Assembly (NCBI GenBank): GCA_020058315.1
Contig: JAGVEK010000451.1
Span: forward strand, 1-7,453
Length of the DNA stretch: 7,453 nucleotides
Reading direction: 5' to 3'
From: Candidatus Zixiibacteriota bacterium
Lineage (GTDB): Bacteria; Zixibacteria; MSB-5A5; WJJR01
Shown: positions 5,199 through 7,453 of the stretch, piece by piece
How positions within the stretch are numbered: position 1 is the stretch's first letter
How the letters are laid out: every line of letters starts with the position of its first letter
Made by a program: the position numbers and the translations under genes
The notes under the pieces: generated by a model
Databases searched by the model: none
Told to the model about the DNA's origin: nothing
Seen by the model: only the letters and a program-made list of their open reading frames with translations

Positions 5199-6341
5199 AT
5201 GCCGAGGAATCCCATTCGCTTCGATCGCAATGAATTCTCCGGTGCGTTCGGAGATATCGGCACCGACCTGCCATTGATCGCGGGAATGATTCTTTCCTGC
5301 GGTCTTGATAGCGCGAGTGTTTTCATCATGTTTGGCGTCCTGCAGATTCTGACCGGGGGTGTGCTCTACGGCCTGCCGATGCCGGTGCAGCCGTTGAAAG
5401 TCATGGCGGTCCTGATGATCTCGCAGAAGCTGAGCGGGAATCTGCTCTATGGCGCGGGGCTGGCAATTGGTGTGGTCATGCTGTTCCTGAGCGTCACGGG
5501 ACTGTTGAAGTGGGTGGCGAAGATCGTTCCGGAGAGTGTGGTACGCGGTGTGCAATTCGGCCTCGGCGTGTCGCTCTGCATGCTCGCACTCGGGAAATAT
5601 GTCCCGTCCGAGGGAATTCCGGGCTGGACACTTGCGGCGATTGGCTTTGTCATCACACTGTTGCTTCTGAGCAACCGAAAGTATCCACCGGCGTTGTTCG
5701 TCATCGCCATTGGCGTACTCTACGCCGCCGGCTTCAGACTGGACTTCGGCCGGCTGATTGCTGGGGCCGGCTTCGCGCATCTCCGCTTGTGGGACCCGCA
5801 GATGTCCGACATCTGGCAGGGTTTTCTCGTTCTGGCGCTTCCGCAGCTGGCTTTGTCGATCTCGAACTCGGTGGTGGCCACCCAGAAGACTGTTCAGGAT
5901 CTTTTTCCGGAAACTCCGGTGAGTGTCAGGAAAATCGGGCTGACCTACTCACTCATGAATCTTATTGCGCCGTGGTTCAGCGGAATCCCCTGCTGCCATG
6001 GCGCGGGCGGTCTGGCTGGTCATTATGCATTCGGCGCGAGAACCGGCGGCTCGGTGGTCATCTACGGGAGCATGTATCTGGTGATCGGGCTGTTTTTCAG
6101 CGGATGTTTTGATGAGATTCTCAAGATCTTCCCCTTGCCGATCTTGGGAGTTGTGTTGCTATTCGAAGGACTGACACTGATGTCGTTCATCAAGAAGATC
6201 GCCGATTCCAAGACCAGCCTTTTTGTGGCGCTTCTTGTGGCCATGATGGCTGTTGGATTGCCGTATGGATATCTGGTTGGGATGATCGTGGGGACACTGA
6301 TCGTCTATCTGTTGGGCGCAAGAGCGGTCTCCGTATCATAG
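5199..6341 (+). CDS. MOT1-type molybdate/sulfate transporter family protein
   Basis: A 380-residue protein, almost entirely hydrophobic with about ten or more helices, related to the MOT1 branch of the SulP-like transporters. Diagnostic segments are FSGAFGDIGTDLPLIAG (13-29), GLPMPVQPLKVMA (58-70) and the late CCHGAGGLAGHYAFGARTGG (265-284). The GDxGT and PVQPxK motifs are hallmarks of plant and algal MOT1 molybdate transporters; bacterial members are mostly annotated only as putative sulfate/molybdate transporters. It probably imports an oxyanion across the inner membrane. No STAS domain is present, which separates it from classical SulP proteins. A GTG at 5163 would add 12 residues and overlap the PAP2 gene by 11 bases. 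I chose the ATG at 5199 because MPRNPIRFDRNEFSG resembles family starts, but neither start has a convincing ribosome site. No molybdenum cofactor or ABC transporter gene lies nearby. Confidence 0.85.
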   Translation: MPRNPIRFDRNEFSGAFGDIGTDLPLIAGMILSCGLDSASVFIMFGVLQILTGGVLYGLPMPVQPLKVMAVLMISQKLSGNLLYGAGLAIGVVMLFLSVTGLLKWVAKIVPESVVRGVQFGLGVSLCMLALGKYVPSEGIPGWTLAAIGFVITLLLLSNRKYPPALFVIAIGVLYAAGFRLDFGRLIAGAGFAHLRLWDPQMSDIWQGFLVLALPQLALSISNSVVATQKTVQDLFPETPVSVRKIGLTYSLMNLIAPWFSGIPCCHGAGGLAGHYAFGARTGGSVVIYGSMYLVIGLFFSGCFDEILKIFPLPILGVVLLFEGLTLMSFIKKIADSKTSLFVALLVAMMAVGLPYGYLVGMIVGTLIVYLLGARAVSVS

Positions 6342-6349
6342 CCACCGGG

Positions 6350-6362
6350 ACGAGGCCCTCGT
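6350..6362. repeat. Short palindrome after the transporter gene
   Basis: The 13 bases acgaggccctcgt are symmetric around a central C (five to six pairs), nine bases beyond the transporter stop. It is short and has no T-run; it may contribute to termination. The rest of the 62-base gap shows no clear promoter. Confidence 0.25.
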
Positions 6363-6403
6363 GTGATCTGTGCCCGCAAGCTGAATCGACCGATGGAATA
6401 AGT

Positions 6404-7396
6404 ATGCGATCACTCGATGGCATCCCAGTTCTGGTGACAGGAGCGGCAGGGTTTATCGGTTCGCACCTGGTGGAGCGTCTGATTGAATGCGGCGCTCGCG
6501 TGCGGGCGTTTCTGCGATACGATTCGCAGAATCGTCTGGGACACCTCGCTGAGTTGCCGGCCGAGATGTTTGCCAAAATCGAGGTCGTCCGTGGGGACTT
6601 GAAAGATCCCGAGGCGGTTCGTGCGGCTGTATCCGGACGGGAGATTGTCTTCCATCTTGGTGCACTGATCGCCATCCCGTTTTCATACCAGAATCCGACT
6701 GATTATGTCCAGACCAACGTTATCGGATCCCTGCATGTGCTGAACGCCTGCCGTGATGCGAAGGTCAGGCGCTTGATCCAGACATCAACGTCTGAGGTCT
6801 ACGGGACCGCGCAGTTTGTTCCAATCACACTGTCACATCCGCGCCGCGGTCAGTCGCCGTATGCGGCTTCGAAGATAGCCGCCGATGCGCTGGCTGAATC
6901 GTATGCGCGGTCGTTCGACCTGCCGGTGGTGATTGTCCGCCCCTTCAATACCTACGGTCCGCGTCAGTCGCCACGGGCGGTGATTCCGACGATCATCGCG
7001 CAGGCGCTCACCGGCGATGTGATTCGGCTCGGTTCCGTCCACCCGACACGTGATTTTCTGTATGTGGCGGACACAGCCGAGGGATTTGTCGCCGCCGCGA
7101 CCGCCCCGGACCTGCCGCCGGGTATCGAATTGCAGCTTGGTTCAGGTGTGGAGACTTCGATCCGCGATGTGGTGATCAAAGTGGGCGATCTGCTCGGCAA
7201 ACGGCTTCAAGTCGAGACGGAAGACCGGCGTATCCGTCCCGCGGCCTCGGAGGTCGACCGGCTCCTGTGCGATCCTTCGGAGACCGAGCGTCTGCTGGGA
7301 TGGAAGGCGGAGGTCACGATCGAGGACGGGTTACGTCGTGTACTGCAATGGACGACGGCACGGGTTCCCGAGAATAGTCACACATACATGCTGTAG
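6404..7396 (+). CDS. LegB-like NAD-dependent nucleotide-sugar 4,6-dehydratase/epimerase (extended SDR)
   Basis: A 330-residue extended short-chain dehydrogenase/reductase. The Rossmann motif is VTGAAGFIGSHLVERL (11-26; G13, G16, G19). It is followed by GDLKDPEAV, FHLGALIAIPFSY, TSTSEVYG (127-134), SPYAASK (Y153, K157), RPFNTYGPRQSPRAVIPTII and TRDFLYVADTAEGF. Together these match the family containing LegB, a UDP-N-acetylglucosamine 4,6-dehydratase of legionaminic acid synthesis. The Ser-Glu pair (S130, E131) before VYG resembles GDP-mannose 4,6-dehydratase-type active sites and favours a dehydratase over a simple 4-epimerase. The protein would act in the cytoplasm on an NDP-sugar for surface polysaccharide or glycan. 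The ribosome site is weak (GGAATAAGT before the ATG). The C-terminus (PENSHTYML) ends a little earlier than I expect for the family. The gene stands alone here, but partner genes could lie beyond the right edge. Confidence 0.82.
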   Translation: MRSLDGIPVLVTGAAGFIGSHLVERLIECGARVRAFLRYDSQNRLGHLAELPAEMFAKIEVVRGDLKDPEAVRAAVSGREIVFHLGALIAIPFSYQNPTDYVQTNVIGSLHVLNACRDAKVRRLIQTSTSEVYGTAQFVPITLSHPRRGQSPYAASKIAADALAESYARSFDLPVVIVRPFNTYGPRQSPRAVIPTIIAQALTGDVIRLGSVHPTRDFLYVADTAEGFVAAATAPDLPPGIELQLGSGVETSIRDVVIKVGDLLGKRLQVETEDRRIRPAASEVDRLLCDPSETERLLGWKAEVTIEDGLRRVLQWTTARVPENSHTYML

Positions 7397-7409
7397 GGCC
7401 TGATGCAAA

Positions 7410-7442
7410 AGGCCGGATCCGCCACTGGCGGATGTCCGGCCT
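7410..7442. terminator. Large two-part hairpin after the LegB-like gene
   Basis: Outer arms aggccgga (7410-7417) and tccggcct (7435-7442) pair over 8 bp. An inner tccgcca (7418-7424) and tggcgga (7426-7432) continue the stem, with a 2-base TG bulge on the 3' side. It starts 14 bases after the stop codon. Position suggests a terminator, but the following bases (gccgatatccg) have no T-run before the window ends. A dispersed palindromic repeat is the alternative. Confidence 0.5.
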
Positions 7443-7453
7443 GCCGATATCCG

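Noticed and set aside
5052..5780. Long - strand open frame (242 codons)
   Set aside because: It lies opposite the PAP2 and MOT1 genes, has a hydrophilic, low-complexity Q/H/R-rich composition typical of an antisense shadow, and shows no recognisable motif.

Overview
This is a 7.45 kb stretch of moderately GC-rich bacterial chromosome carrying eight protein genes: six on the + strand and a two-gene block on the - strand. I see no rRNA, tRNA, CRISPR array, insertion sequence, integrase or phage gene. The gene content and the intergenic palindromes suggest an uncultivated environmental Gram-negative, possibly of the FCB group (for example Zixibacteria-like) or a related lineage. That placement is a guess from family resemblance, not a computed assignment.

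Bases 1-2200 hold a two-gene operon for a membrane-bound cytochrome bd-like respiratory complex. The first gene is cut by the window edge. It encodes a CydA-like membrane subunit with a c-type cytochrome domain (CxxCH plus a distal Met) at its C-terminus. The second gene starts inside the stop codon of the first and encodes a multi-helix partner that looks like a diverged paralogue of the same membrane core. I saw no quinol-binding-loop signature, so the complex probably takes electrons from heme c rather than from quinol.

Bases 2201-3720 hold the - strand pair: a DinB-superfamily four-helix protein with an intact His triad, and a conserved integral membrane protein with a His/Asp pattern like the YdjM/DUF457 'membrane metal-dependent hydrolase' group. 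A 113-base divergent region separates this pair from the next + strand gene and contains two candidate overlapping promoters.

Bases 3721-7396 hold a YigZ/IMPACT-family protein, a PAP2 lipid phosphatase, a MOT1-type molybdate/sulfate transporter, and a LegB-like nucleotide-sugar 4,6-dehydratase/epimerase. The phosphatase and the transporter are close enough to be co-transcribed. The others look like independent accessory or housekeeping genes.

A recurring theme is strong palindromes in nearly every gap (2240-2258, 2850-2861, 4406-4508, 7410-7442). Most lack a T-tract, so they may be dispersed repeats or unconventional terminators. The most interesting content is the cytochrome c-fused bd-like oxidase pair.
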